Below are positions 10,863 through 25,073 of a DNA stretch of 64,000 nucleotides, piece after piece; position 1 is the first letter of the stretch; each line of letters opens with the position of its first letter. The stretch covers positions 21,466,001-21,530,000 of the forward strand of contig OX387201.1 in the NCBI GenBank assembly GCA_947561715.1. The letters are read 5' to 3'. A program made the translations under genes and the position numbers. This DNA is from Ascidia mentula. Lineage: Eukaryota; Chordata; Ascidiacea; Phlebobranchia; Ascidiidae. Under the pieces are notes generated by a model, which saw only the letters and a list, made by a program, of their open reading frames with translations, did not search any database and was not told where the DNA came from.

Positions 10863-12799
10863 ATGGAAAACTATTCTCAACATGCCGATGTGATGAAACC
10901 ATTCGGGTGAGCATTTCGTGTATCAAACATATATGATGTATTGTGCGATGGGCAGGAACGATTCGTCTTAAGCAAGCAACGCTGAATACGTTTAGTTTGT
11001 GCTGGGGAGGCGCTACTTCGTTGTTGCGATATGAAATTTGATGTGATTGGTCTTTGAAGTAATTCCAAGAACTAATCATTGTCATTCCTAAATAATAACG
11101 CAGCCAAATCCAATGCATGTTTTTAACGTCAGAAAACTTGTTTTTGTTCTAACAGACATGCACGTGCTGAACCAATCCCCATGAAGGGACCTTGTAAGTG
11201 TTATATTATTACTTAGATACTTTGTAGACCAATTATAAACACTAATGTTTTCGCTTTAGTTTACATGGTTGGAGAAAAGGATGGAAATGAGGTAAGAAAC
11301 CTTACTTGATAAATTGCCGTTGTTCAGGATGATACAAAAACTAATGATGTCATGAAAAAAATAACTAATGATGTCATGATGTGTGTAAAGGACAATTATT
11401 CAAAACAAAAGCTTCATCATAAAATCCACATTGCCATATTGATATACTTTGCAGCTAAATATGAGGAGAGTGACGGTTGAAAACGGTGAAATCACCAGCG
11501 TTGTGGCAGAAACTTCGCTTTCTGTAAGTTGTAAACTGCATTTGCCCACAATTTTTTGTTACTTAAATTCTACCTTAAGCTATAAAAAACATTTAATATT
11601 CTCTTTTAATATGGCCGTGTTATTATGGAAAAGTCAAAATATACGCTTCATCTATGATGAATTCGGCAAACATTACTCGCAGTTTATATCAGTGAAAATA
11701 TTCACAGGGAAATGAGAAAAAGGTTGGAGTATTCGAATCAGACAGACAAGACTTAACACCTGGAAGGGTAAAAGTTTATAACTTTGCGAATCTGTACATA
11801 TACATTATTAAATGTTTGCCAGATTGCTTCACGAATGAAGGTAGTTGAAGAATATTATTGAAATTAAACGCTTTACGTTATTTAGATTGCTTGGCTGCTG
11901 AAATTTCTGGACTACGAAGTTGGCATTTACACATTCAGTGAATCTTCTGTCACTCCATATCTAAAAGGAGCCATCATATGTTTATCTGTGGCCGATGATT
12001 TAACCATGTTGGCAGGTCCATCTAACGACTGGCTGAAAAAACGAGATTCTGTAATTGTTGTGTTTGTCAACCCAAGACCGGGATCAAACAAACTTTGCAC
12101 GATTCCTGAAATTCGTCAAACTGCCGGTGAGACATTTTGCTGACATGCGTCATGGAAATAATGAAAGTCCCGATAGCTTTATGTGTAACAAAGGTTTATC
12201 AACGAATTTTTTGAACAATTGCTGTACAAAATCCTAAGTCCCAAGTTTGACACGGCTTCTATTTGAATTAGTGGTGCAGATATTGATTACAAGATGAAAT
12301 AAAATGCATCAAGGAAAAACCTTGGCAAAAAACGATCTATAGGATACCTTGGAAATATTTAGAATATTTTATATTGTTTACATGTTACGTCATAATATGT
12401 GATCTTATGAAACATGATACTGTTTAGTGAAGCCATACTTACAGATATATAGTCTTAATTGCTTCGAAAACATTACGTTGTCGCGTTGTCCGCATAGCAT
12501 AGAACACGTAGTATTGTTACTGCAGCAACCACAATAAGTCACCAATTCACCGAACTCGAAAGAGAAGAAATCCTGACCGGAAATAGTATCCAGGATATCC
12601 TGGGTTCAAATCCCAGTGAGGTCAAAAATAAATAGAATATAATTTGTGACACACAGAGTCACATGGATTTCTTGGTCCGTTCTTCGACATGACGACTGAA
12701 GGATGCAGAAACTCATCTTTTCGCGAGGTTTTCTTCCAGATGGAGTTGGTCCTTCGCAGGATCATCAACCAACTCACTATTCCTGCCATTGAAAAATAA
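10863..12799 (+). CDS. Gene A, copy 2 (complete): unrecognised 208-aa protein
   Basis: This is the full version. The ATG at 10863 opens MENYSQHADVMKPF. Exons are 10863-10906, 11156-11193, 11260-11291, 11455-11523, 11708-11767, 11886-12126 and 12657-12799; the summed length of 627 nt is 208 codons plus stop. An in-frame TGA sits just upstream of the ATG. A good acceptor (tttgcag) 18 bp before the ATG suggests either a 5' UTR intron or a spliced-leader trans-splice site, as tunicates use; that is inference. The gene precedes gene B by about 1.5 kb in the same orientation. Function unknown; a single long ORF would never reveal it because no exon exceeds 241 bp. Confidence 0.75.
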
Positions 12800-14321
12800 A
12801 TCTTGCATCAGTTTATCAGTGCTTATAATTGTATTCAACATGGAAAAATAAGCAAGCTTAATCCTCTTCCCATATCTTACTTTAACGATTTACATTTGGA
12901 CTTTATGTGTATGGCAATGATTGGGAAATATTATGCACTTTTCTTTACTAGCGTGTACTCTTATTTATGCATGCATTTTTATATTTAATATGTGTATATT
13001 TAAATACATACAATGGGGACACTATACTTAATTCAAATATGTAAACAAATGCTGTAATTTGATCTGATTTAAATAATTGTATCAACTAATTATATAGAAA
13101 CCCATCTGTCTCAAATCACCAAACTGCACTATGGTGTATTGGGTATTTGAGGTTCCCACCTTCCTTCACTACTGGCCCCATCTTAGGATTTATATTGAAG
13201 AAAATTTCTAGATCTGCAAATGCTCGTTTCGAACTCTTTTCAATGAGAATAATTGAACGCAACAACATCAACCTGTAATGCATTGGTGCCAACCGGAAGG
13301 TTTAACGAGTACACATACATTAATAAAACAAATTCATGCATCTTTGGATGAGGTTTAGTGTAATTTTGTGGATTGCAATAAAGCTACTGGGTGTACTGTT
13401 GGTAAAACCCAAGTATTGCAAGAAATGAATCGCAGAAGTGCTGTTAATGCACCGGTGATTATACTTTTGTTCCCGCTTGTTTTCCAAGGAAGTGTTTGTT
13501 TGGAAAAAGTTTGTATCTTTTCAATATTAGCAATGCGCCATAATTGTGTTACAACAACAACAATTGCTTTTTACTAAAGCTGCAACAATCAAACTTTTAA
13601 CGCCATTTAAACAGTTCAAATCTACGTTGGTTTTTGCACTTCACACAACCACCTGAGGGCGTCAAAGATTTATATTTGATTTCAATTGAGTGACGCGCTT
13701 TGCGTGCAAACGAAATTCCCATTTAAGGACCTGACTAGGATATCCTGGGTATTATTTAAAAAATAAATAAATAAATAAAATATACCGAAACGTTTTTGTA
13801 AAAACCCATTTGATAAAAATTCCAATTAAAAAAACACTACAATTTGCGCATGTAAATGTACCAGGTACAAACAAATGCAGCGACGAAAACTGTGAGGACA
13901 TTTTGGACATTCCGCACGAACCAATAGCAATTTTGTTGTATATACTTGCACACTTGTCTAAAGAATGAAATTCTACAAGAATCTATTTGACCAGCAAGAA
14001 TCTATTTGACCAACGAATTCAGGGCCAGCACCCTAGTAAGGGAACAAGCGAACCATATTTGCTTTATGACGTCACAGTCATGTATCGCAAACAAGAACTT
14101 TGTCCTGACAAACAATTGGTATACACAACGATAAGGAAATTTCAGCACTAACTGGCACCTGCAACATATATTGAAAGATGCAAGCCTTAAATGCTGTTGA
14201 CAAATTATTAGTATTGTAAGTTAGTAGTTTTTAGGTGTGAGTATGATTTTGATAATAAAAATACAGCTAATTAAAACAAAAGAATCTCACGAATAAACTA
14301 TTGTAGAACATAATTTTGAAC

Positions 14322-17300
14322 ATGAGTAACAACATAGAATTGTTGTCGAAAGAACTGAGAGATTTGTGTGATAAGGAAGGCAAGGAGAAAGACCCAGTAG
14401 AATGTGCACAAATATTCTACAAACTGGCTCAAGAATACAGCAAGCTTCATGTGAACCTCGACTGTAAATATGACCAAAAGATGACATTCATCAGAAGTGC
14501 AATATTATTCAATGCTGCGCTTGTAAGAAATCCAGAAAATAAAGATGAAATAAAGGAAGGACTTAGAAAAGTCTGTGGACAACTTCTTAAAGTTGCAAAT
14601 GCTGCAAAATCAGAAAGTGACTTGGTACAAAAGGCACAAGAAGTTTACAGTAAAATAGAAGGTTTGAGAAACAAAGTCAAGTTTTCTCTGCAACAATTGA
14701 CACCAGAAAACCTAACTAGGCAGCAACATGTGGATATTATAGAAAACATGCAGAATAGAATCAATGCAGACTACAAATTACTTATGTCTGACATAATGGA
14801 TTATTGTCTTTCTGTCATGGGCACTCCACCATGTGAGTATGCCCTGATGGGAATGGGTTCTTTGGCAAGAAATGAAATAACCCCATACTCTGATTTTGAA
14901 CACGCCTATCTATTGGAAGATAATGTTGACAAAAGAGAGGATTTTAAAGATATTCTAGAATACTTTCGATGGGTTTCAGTTATTTTTCACATGATCATCA
15001 TTAACTTGGGTGAAACCATTGTTCCCTGTGCAACAATTCCACACATTAATGATTGGAAAGTTAAAGAAAACAATTGGTTTTTCGACAAACACACACCAAG
15101 AGGTGTCTCATTCGATGGCATGGTTCCTTATGCATCAAAATTTCCACTTGGAAGAAATGAAACAGAAGATAAACCGTGGAGAACTGAGTTGATTAAACCA
15201 GTGTCGGGAATGCTTGAATATCTAAAGAGTGATGTAGCAATCAAAAATGGATACCACTTAGCTGAAGTTCTCGAAAACTCTTGCTTTGTGTCTGGAAAGA
15301 AAGCAATTTATGTTGAATATAAGCAAGGGTCTAAAAACATCTTATTAAAAGAAGATGAAACTAAACAAATAAAAGAGAGTTTGAAAAAAGATTTGAAGAA
15401 CTTTAATCCATTAACTACCTTGCCCATGTTTCATGAGAAATGGATTAAGAATCATGATGGGTTTCCATTCGTGTTCTCCTTTCCACGGAGTCAGGAATTC
15501 GACGTCAAACGTTTTATTTATCGGAGTACAAGTCTGTTTGTTGCTGCCCTTGGAAAGATTAATGATGTTTCAGAAACAACGTCTTTCAACATAGTTCGAA
15601 AGTTGTGTGAGAAGAAAAAAATTACGAAACCCTTGGCGGAAAATATTCTTTTTTCATTATCTCTGGCGTGTATAGCACGGTTGCGGGTTTACACAGAGAA
15701 AAATGGTCAGTTTGATATATTTGTAGGATCTCTGACAGAAATGCTGGGTGAAGATCATGTTGTAACTTACTTTGAAACAGCTCTGCAGTTGCAATCACAA
15801 TTGAAAATATCTTTTGTCATTGACGACGATCAACCTGTTTACAATGAGAATTTAAACCGGTTGGTGGTATTATATTGGTTGGGAATGAAAGAGATAGCAA
15901 TAGAAGAAAGTCAAAGTTTGATGCAAAGAACAACGGACACACATGAAAAAATGTTCAGTATCAATACCATATTTCGCTGTTGTGCTGATCTTGAGAAATT
16001 TTTCGAAGCCATGAAGATTTTTGAATTGGCAAGAAACAAATTTGAAAATTGCAGCATCGACTTGGAAGGTAAGAAATTCCTTTAAAAATGAAACATGTGC
16101 TTTAACTAAACTGATTTAAAAAAGGACTTTGATAAAATCTCAAACATTGTTCCATTTTTTCAATGATTTATATTCTAAAATTGAAATAATGAAATCTTAT
16201 TTTCAGTTGCTGCGATGGTTTATGGCAAAGTAGCTTCAGAATGCCCACCTGAGGACTCAAAAGTTTATCTAGAAAAAGAGGAGCAAATCCGCAAAGAAAT
16301 ATTGGCTAATATGAAATTGAACGTAACCGAAAAGAAAGGAACGGTTAAAAAGAACAAACAAATGTTTGACCTTGCAAAATGTCTTGAAAAACTTGGAAAG
16401 TATGAAGAAGCATTAAAACTTTGTGAAGAGGTCATGAGAACGTATCAAAACCCACCGAAACCAGATGAAGTAAAACCTTTCCTTCTATGCAAAATATACA
16501 TTGCTCAGTGTTTACATGGACTAAATCACACAATTCAACCTATTTCCTATTTTAAAGCTGTATTAGAACACGACTCTCTCCACAAAAGCCCTGAATCACC
16601 AGAGGATGAGCAAGCAGACACAGAAAATAAGGATTACATAGGACTGTGTCACAAGGGTTTGGGACTGTCTTATTGGAAAGATAAAAAGTATGCAGCAAGT
16701 TTTGAGCATTTTGGGAAGGCAGGTGATGTTTGGGCTGAAACATTCAATTGGCAACGGCTGAATGAATTGGAAGAGTCCCTCAAGTTAGTTCGGAATTCTC
16801 TCATCCAGAAGAAATGCCATGCTGAAGCTGAATCCTGTATCGAAGTTTTAAAGCAAGTAATTGCTCATTACAAGGCATTTCGTTTTATTTCTGAACCAGA
16901 AATACTACAGAAGGAGTTGGAACTCACCCAATCTTTGATGGAAATTACATCACTTGATGAACAACAACAGACTGAACTCAAGATGGCTGATATTCTCTTC
17001 GAAAGTAAACAATATCAAGATGCTGCAAAACATTACCAACAAGTAGAAAACACGATGATAAAAGGCCTATTTTCATTTGATAAGAAACGGCTTGCAAAAT
17101 GCCAAATAGGTCGAGCAAAATGTGCACTTCAGGAACAAGAAGAAACCTTGGCAGTTACTCATTTCAATAATGCAATATCATATTTGGAAGCTTTAAAAGA
17201 AGATAGTCAGGCAGATGAAAGTGATCTCTACGACTTGGCATTTTGTCACAGAGAACTTGGCATACTTTATGGCAAAAAGCAGGATTATAGTTTATGCTTT

Positions 17301-18254
17301 CAACATTATGATGCATCGGTGAAGATCTCATTGCAAGTAATTGCCTTGTCAGCAACCATTGCTGAAGAAGTCATCGATGACACTGATAAAATTTTACAGC
17401 AAATTCCTCATCAACTGGATTCAATTGGATCAAAACTAAAAAAACAAGAGATTTTTTGTGAAGCTGAACGATGTCGTCAACTGGAGTTGGAAGTTCACTA
17501 TCGAATATGGAATGCTAAATACAAAGAAGAAAACCAACTAATGTGGTGGGCACACATTAAATTAGAAATTCCTTTAAAGGAAAAGTTGATTTGTGCAACA
17601 ACTTCATTCGTTGTAAAGCATGAAAATATGTTTCAATTTGCTGAAAGTCTTAGGAATTACAGATATTATCAACAAGCTTTACAATTTTACTATGAGTGTG
17701 AGGATATGATGAAAAGTGGAATTGTACCCTTGAATAAACATAGGCTTGCCAATTGTGAAGTTGGTAAAACTATTTGTTTAAATAACCTTGAACCCCATTC
17801 AGTTTTACCAGCTGGAGAAAAAACAAAAAATAAAATTGCAAATATTGATGCTGAGGTTAAGGCATACTACCACTTTAACCTTGGCAAATTTTTCTTTGAA
17901 AGATGTGAATATGCTGTTTGCTTTGAACATTTTACCACAGCTTGTACAACCTGGATAGAAGTTAATTGTAGTGAGAACTTGAATAAACTACTCTCTACAC
18001 TTAATGAAAATGGAAGGATTCTTATCAGAAGAAAAATGCATGCTGAGGCTGCACAATGTTTTGAAGTAGCTTTGCCAATATTTCACTGCAGAAACAAGAT
18101 TGCTTGTTTGAAAGAAGCAGAACTTCGTTCTGTTTCGGTCTTAGCTGAATTGCCAATTACTTTGGCTTGTTGGTTCTACAAGCAAAATAACATGAAAAAT
18201 TTCATAAAATGGCTAAAGCATGCTGAAGAAATTTTGACTCTTGTAAAGGATTAA
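14322..18254 (+). CDS. Gene B, copy 2: GlnD/DUF294-type nucleotidyltransferase-TPR protein
   Basis: Exons are 14322-16068 and 16207-18254. The predicted 1264-aa protein is identical to that of copy 1, including the nucleotidyltransferase motif, its acidic pair and the C-terminal TPRs. The gene is intact, with the same flanking CRE-like site at 14067 and poly(A) signals near 18412 and 18428. No coding difference from copy 1 was seen. Confidence 0.88.
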
Positions 18255-20439
18255 CAATGTTTCAAACTTGTTGCAAATTGCAATGCAGTTTTTAGTTCGG
18301 TATACCATGTATTACGTAACTTTGCTTTAAATCATTCCGGAGATTCTCAATTTTTTTTACCTTGCAAACAACAACCACAGTAAAAACTATTACGTGCATA
18401 TGACCGGTTAGAATAAAAACAACAATGAATAAAGAAGTTAAAAAATGTCAAACTCTCTTTAACAAACAAAGAGTTTGTTTCAACTACAAAAGAATCAATT
18501 GTAGATATCGCGCTGCATTAAAACATTGAATACCTGTGATCATTATATTTGTAACATACACTTCTGAATGTAGAGTTTGTTGTCTAACGTCAAACCTATG
18601 TAGTAATAAATGCACTAACTTGATTTGTTCCTCACGTGTGTCATTCGCATTAAACTTTGTCATGTTTAAATGTGGTTGGGAACATGCTCTATTATAACTT
18701 TTTCATCGATTTGAATTGCTGCAATAGTGATGATTCTTCTGATACAAGCCAGTGAATAGACACGCTTCTGTTTGAATGCTGTGGAATTTTATGTGTTGTT
18801 GCTTTTTTGTACATATTAACTTGTGTTGCTTTGCCACATATCACAGTATTCCATCGTGTATTTTCAGTAACGTTTATGACAACGCAGTAATCTTTTGTGT
18901 ATCGTGAGTTTTGAGCGCTGTCGTACGAAGCAAGGAAACGAAACCTACTGGGCGACTGCCTTCTATTGTTCGTTTACTCAGCAGTTTCGTTGGTAAGGCA
19001 AAGTTAATAACCATTGATATTTACTCAGCTTAAAGTGCAAACAAAACGCAGGCGGACAGGGGAAGCAAAACTACCAAGCGATCCATTATTAAGGCATGTC
19101 TATATGTACACAAAACATGCCGTCGGTCAAACATAAAGTCACAAATGACTGCATATATGATTAACTCACTTTGCTTCGATGTTTACCTACACAAGCTGCA
19201 ATTTTTTAACAAAATGTTTAAATGTTTTGGCTTTGTTGCGTGCCGGAGGTCTTTTCAACATAAATTTTTGTTTCTGTATAGTTACAGCAAAAACTGTCTA
19301 CATACCAGGGCCATTCACAATATCTCAACGAATCCTAGATGTTGTCAATCGGTCACGAAAAACAAACGTTAGTTGATCTCTAGCGACCACTGCCGGGCAA
19401 TTAAAACAATGTATGTCCATTTCCCCCTTTTTGTTGTGCAACCACTTTTTTGGAGGATGTTAAGAAATCCTCAGTTTTAACCAAAGGATATTTTCCTCAA
19501 GGTTGCTGTTTCGTAATTTACACAAAGTTCACCAGGTTGAGACTAAGTTTACAATTGATGACCCAAGTTAACTTTATGGTTTGTAATCCAACCGGCCCTA
19601 CATGTAAATGTATAGTGATGCAGAGCTGTATCGAATAAACAAAACAAAACAATCAAACAAACACTTTAAAAAGTCAGTCATTTGTTTTCATGAAAATAAC
19701 AAACACGTAATAAACATCGCTACTTTTTGCACATCATAAAGGTAAGTATTTTCCCGCCTTTGTTTTGATCTTGTAAGTCGCTGTTCAAAAGACTCATATT
19801 CAGATGTATCGAAAGCACGTCCATGTTATAACGCTGATGGCCAAATGGTAAGATATATAAGCGAGACCAGGTGACATACGTCACGTCACTATGGCAGTAT
19901 AAGCTGAGATGCGACACACACACCTACCCATGTCGCAACTACATCTACGCAACACTGACAAATGCTGAATGAAGCCTTGATACGAAGGTCCAGACACATT
20001 TTAACAGCATAGTAAAACTGTTTGCGATTATTTCATCACCAGTAAAATAACCCTAAAAAACTTTACAAATCATAAATTTCATTTTCTCGTCGCCGGTTTT
20101 CTCGAAACTTCGTGTGAAATTCATTGCATTAAAAAACTCAGTCAATAATGTCATGGCTTTCTTATACAGAATTGCTAATGTTTGTTGCTAGCAACAAATA
20201 TATCAATGATATCAATTATGAGCATGATTGTAATCTTGAAAATAAAACATTGCGACAGAACACAGAATGATTCTTGTTCCAAAATGGAAATAAACTAAAG
20301 TCTCTACTGGAATGCAAAATAAATTATAATTTGGGAATGAAAAACAAACCAAATGTGTCAATGACTTCACCACTTCAATCAGAAATTAACACAAAAATAT
20401 GAAGGAAAGATGAAGTTAAATTCCTTGGGATTTACTCAC

Positions 20440-20586
20440 CTTGAAAGTGCTTGAAGTATTTGGGTTCTTCCCCTTTAGCTTCCTAACCATGATAGGGTAA
20501 CGCACGGTGATAGAATAGTAAGCCAACGTGAACAGCATGAAAATTAACAGAAAACTCCACAGCTTTAAGGTTGCTGTGCACGCCAT
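20440..20586 (-). CDS. Orphan first exon: signal-anchor peptide, copy 2
   Basis: This is identical to the exon in copy 1, with the same hydrophobic anchor and donor site. Copy 3 ends before this point, so the window has two copies only. Confidence 0.45.
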
Positions 20587-21741
20587 TCCGCCGCTGCAAT
20601 ACTGACTCAAACACGTGATTAAAAGAAACCAGAAACTTTATTCGGCCGCAGGGCACAAGTTGCAAGCGACTGCTTTGGTATCAACAAAGTTCATTATATG
20701 AATATTGGATACTAAGATTTATGAAGATTGGTCGAATTCTGTCTTCACACCTAATTACCACTATCGTAAGAGGCGGAAGTTTTGTGCAATTCTGTGAGTA
20801 ATGTTACTTGTTGCTTGCTGCATTCCTCAATACTTCAAGACATTACTTATTTATTGGTTGACTCTAGTGATTGCTTGTGTGCAGTACTCTTTTGCGTAAC
20901 TTTTGTTCAATGCAGTTTAATGCATGCAGTAAATGCGTGATTTAATTAACAAACTTATAATAGAAAATCACCTGTAGATTTATCTGTGCCGTGTTAAAAA
21001 CTTAAAATCCATTGGTTTCATCAGCCTGCTATGAAGAACATTAATTGAAGGTTTGGAATCATCTTCAATAATAAAGGTTGCCAGATACGGTTTTATGACA
21101 ACCCCAAATCCATTATTTACCACCGATAAACTTCCTGGCTGTGAGGATAAATTAAGTCAACTCACAAATGAATGTGAGAAATGAGGAGGTTTGGACACCG
21201 ACGTAACATGTTGCAACTCCAGTATGTTGAAATGACGTGAGTAGGAAGTGATACGACAGTCAGTATGGCGTGATTACCTCAATAAGTGTGACGGTGTATC
21301 TCCACACATAATAGTCTGTTTTATACGAATTGTCGCAAAATATCTGTTACGACACAGTTTATGACAAGACAAGTGCATTTGGGTTTACTGATGCAGGGAA
21401 GAATGATGAGAAATGCAACCATAGTGCATCGGTAAAGTTTGGCTTCCGTACCAAACCATTCGGGTTCTGGTAAAATGAAAATCCTTGCATTGTAGTCAAC
21501 GAATCGCGTCATGAATAATAAAAAAAGCATCTTTGCCGATGTATTTTGATTGTGATCCTGTGACCACCAGCCTCCATAATATGACGTCAAGCAAAGTGTT
21601 TTTGGAACGCCTGCACATGTTGCAACTAAACCCACGTTATCCCACGCATTAACTGTCTATATATGAAGGCTCAGATACCATGAAGCCAGTATTTGAAAAT
21701 TGGGTTTTGAAAAATATTTGCAGTGAAAGGAAGACTTGGAA

Positions 21742-23678
21742 ATGGAAAACTATTCTCAACATGCCGATGTGATGAAACCATTCGGGTGAGCATTTCGTGT
21801 ATCAAACATATATGATGTATTGTGCGATGGGCAGGAACGATTCGTCTTAAGCAAGCAACGCTGAATACGTTTAGTTTGTGCTGGGGAGGCGCTACTTCGT
21901 TGTTGCGATATGAAATTTGATGTGATTGGTCTTTGAAGTAATTCCAAGAACTAATCATTGTCATTCCTAAATAATAACGCAGCCAAATCCAATGCATGTT
22001 TTTAACGTCAGAAAACTTGTTTTTGTTCTAACAGACATGCACGTGCTGAACCAATCCCCATGAAGGGACCTTGTAAGTGTTATATTATTACTTAGATACT
22101 TTGTAGACCAATTATAAACACTAATGTTTTCGCTTTAGTTTACATGGTTGGAGAAAAGGATGGAAATGAGGTAAGAAACCTTACTTGATAAATTGCCGTT
22201 GTTCAGGATGATACAAAAACTAATGATGTCATGAAAAAAATAACTAATGATGTCATGATGTGTGTAAAGGACAATTATTCAAAACAAAAGCTTCATCATA
22301 AAATCCACATTGCCATATTGATATACTTTGCAGCTAAATATGAGGAGAGTGACGGTTGAAAACGGTGAAATCACCAGCGTTGTGGCAGAAACTTCGCTTT
22401 CTGTAAGTTGTAAACTGCATTTGCCCACAATTTTTTGTTACTTAAATTCTACCTTAAGCTATAAAAAACATTTAATATTCTCTTTTAATATGGCCGTGTT
22501 ATTATGGAAAAGTCAAAATATACGCTTCATCTATGATGAATTCGGCAAACATTACTCGCAGTTTATATCAGTGAAAATATTCACAGGGAAATGAGAAAAA
22601 GGTTGGAGTATTCGAATCAGACAGACAAGACTTAACACCTGGAAGGGTAAAAGTTTATAACTTTGCGAATCTGTACATATACATTATTAAATGTTTGCCA
22701 GATTGCTTCACGAATGAAGGTAGTTGAAGAATATTATTGAAATTAAACGCTTTACGTTATTTAGATTGCTTGGCTGCTGAAATTTCTGGACTACGAAGTT
22801 GGCATTTACACATTCAGTGAATCTTCTGTCACTCCATATCTAAAAGGAGCCATCATATGTTTATCTGTGGCCGATGATTTAACCATGTTGGCAGGTCCAT
22901 CTAACGACTGGCTGAAAAAACGAGATTCTGTAATTGTTGTGTTTGTCAACCCAAGACCGGGATCAAACAAACTTTGCACGATTCCTGAAATTCGTCAAAC
23001 TGCCGGTGAGACATTTTGCTGACATGCGTCATGGAAATAATGAAAGTCCCGATAGCTTTATGTGTAACAAAGGTTTATCAACGAATTTTTTGAACAATTG
23101 CTGTACAAAATCCTAAGTCCCAAGTTTGACACGGCTTCTATTTGAATTAGTGGTGCAGATATTGATTACAAGATGAAATAAAATGCATCAAGGAAAAACC
23201 TTGGCAAAAAACGATCTATAGGATACCTTGGAAATATTTAGAATATTTTATATTGTTTACATGTTACGTCATAATATGTGATCTTATGAAACATGATACT
23301 GTTTAGTGAAGCCATACTTACAGATATATAGTCTTAATTGCTTCGAAAACATTACGTTGTCGCGTTGTCCGCATAGCATAGAACACGTAGTATTGTTACT
23401 GCAGCAACCACAATAAGTCACCAATTCACCGAACTCGAAAGAGAAGAAATCCTGACCGGAAATAGTATCCAGGATATCCTGGGTTCAAATCCCAGTGAGG
23501 TCAAAAATAAATAGAATATAATTTGTGACACACAGAGTCACATGGATTTCTTGGTCCGTTCTTCGACATGACGACTGAAGGATGCAGAAACTCATCTTTT
23601 CGCGAGGTTTTCTTCCAGATGGAGTTGGTCCTTCGCAGGATCATCAACCAACTCACTATTCCTGCCATTGAAAAATAA
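21742..23678 (+). CDS. Gene A, copy 3: unrecognised 208-aa protein
   Basis: Exons are 21742-21785, 22035-22072, 22139-22170, 22334-22402, 22587-22646, 22765-23005 and 23536-23678. They match copy 2, all splice sites are preserved and the frame is open, so this copy appears intact although the following gene B copy is destroyed. The nearest insertion, the KDZ element at 25037, lies 1.36 kb past its stop codon. Confidence 0.73.
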
Positions 23679-25036
23679 ATCTTGCATCAGTTTATCAGTG
23701 CTTATAATTGTATTCAACATGGAAAAATAAGCAAGCTTAATCCTCTTCCCATATCTTACTTTAACGATTTACATTTGGACTTTATGTGTATGGCAATGAT
23801 TGGGAAATATTATGCACTTTTCTTTACTAGCGTGTACTCTTATTTATGCATGCATTTTTATATTTAATATGTGTATATTTAAATACATACAATGGGGACA
23901 CTATACTTAATTCAAATATGTAAACAAATGCTGTAATTTGATCTGATTTAAATAATTGTATCAACTAATTATATAGAAACCCATCTGTCTCAAATCACCA
24001 AACTGCACTATGGTGTATTGGGTATTTGAGGTTCCCACCTTCCTTCACTACTGGCCCCATCTTAGGATTTATATTGAAGAAAATTTCTAGATCTGCAAAT
24101 GCTCGTTTCGAACTCTTTTCAATGAGAATAATTGAACGCAACAACATCAACCTGTAATGCATTGGTGTCAACCGGAAGGTTTAACGAGTACACATACATT
24201 AATAAAACAAATTCATGCATCTTTGGATGAGGTTTAGTGTAATTTTGTGGATTGCAATAAAGCTACTGGGTGTACTGTTGGTAAAACCCAAGTATTGCAA
24301 GAAATGAATCGCAGAAGTGCTGTTAATGCACCGGTGATTATACTTTTGTTCCCGCTTGTTTTCCAAGGAAGTGTTTGTTTGGAAAAAGTTTGTATCTTTT
24401 CAATATTAGCAATGCGCCATAATTGTGTTACAACAACAACAATTGCTTTTTACTAAAGCTGCAACAATCAAACTTTTAACGCCATTTAAACAGTTCAAAT
24501 CTACGTTGGTTTTTGCACTTCACACAATCACCTGAGGGCGTCAAAGATTTATATTTGATTTCAATTGAGTGACGCGCTTTGCGTGCAAACGAAATTCCCA
24601 TTTAAGGACCTGACTAGGATATCCTGGGTATTATTTAAAAAATAAATAAATAAATAAAATATACCGAAACGTTTTTGTAAAAACCCATTTGATAAAAATT
24701 CCAATTAAAAAAACACTACAATTTGCGCATGTAAATGTACCAGGTACAAACAAATGCAGCGACGAAAACTGTGAGGACATTTTGGACATTCCGCACGAAC
24801 CAATAGCAATTTTGTTGTATATACTTGCACACTTGTCTAAAGAATGAAATTCTACAAGAATCTATTTGACCAGCAAGAATCTATTTGACCAACGAATTCA
24901 GGGCCAGCACCCTAGTAAGGGAACAAGCGAACCATATTTGCTTTATGACGTCACAGTCATGTATCGCAAACAAGAACTTTGTCCTGACAAACAATTGGTA
25001 TACACAACGATAAGGAAATTTCAGCACTAACTGGCA

Positions 25037-25073
25037 GAGGCGGGCTTGTAACCATTTTTATGACACGTGTCAC
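25037..25073 (+). repeat. Left terminal inverted repeat of the KDZ element
   Basis: It reads GAGGCGGGCTTGTAACC followed by a T-rich spacer and TGACACGTGTCAC, and pairs with the reverse complement of 36556-36592. The outermost bases differ between the two ends, so the exact boundary is set by the target duplication. Confidence 0.8.

Larger units (their letters stand above)
1..10879. repeat. Tandem 10.88-kb unit, copy 1
   Basis: The sequence from position 1 recurs from 10880 and again from 21759, giving an exact period of 10,879 bp. Comparing copies 1 and 2 by eye I found one difference (T at 548, C at 11427 and 22306). The unit holds gene A, gene B, non-coding spacers and a minus-strand first exon. 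The window starts inside gene A exon 1, so the array extends to the left. Such identity means very recent duplication, ongoing homogenisation, or an assembly duplication. Confidence 0.97.
10880..21758. repeat. Tandem 10.88-kb unit, copy 2
   Basis: This is the only unit present in full and uninterrupted, including its junctions on both sides. It runs directly into copy 3 without spacer or target duplication, as expected of unequal crossing-over rather than transposition. Gene A, gene B and the orphan minus-strand exon are all intact. Confidence 0.97.

Noticed and set aside
10442..11118. Minus-strand frames of 104 and 108 codons as genes
   Set aside because: They show no domain or splice pattern, and the second overlaps gene A exon 1 on the other strand.
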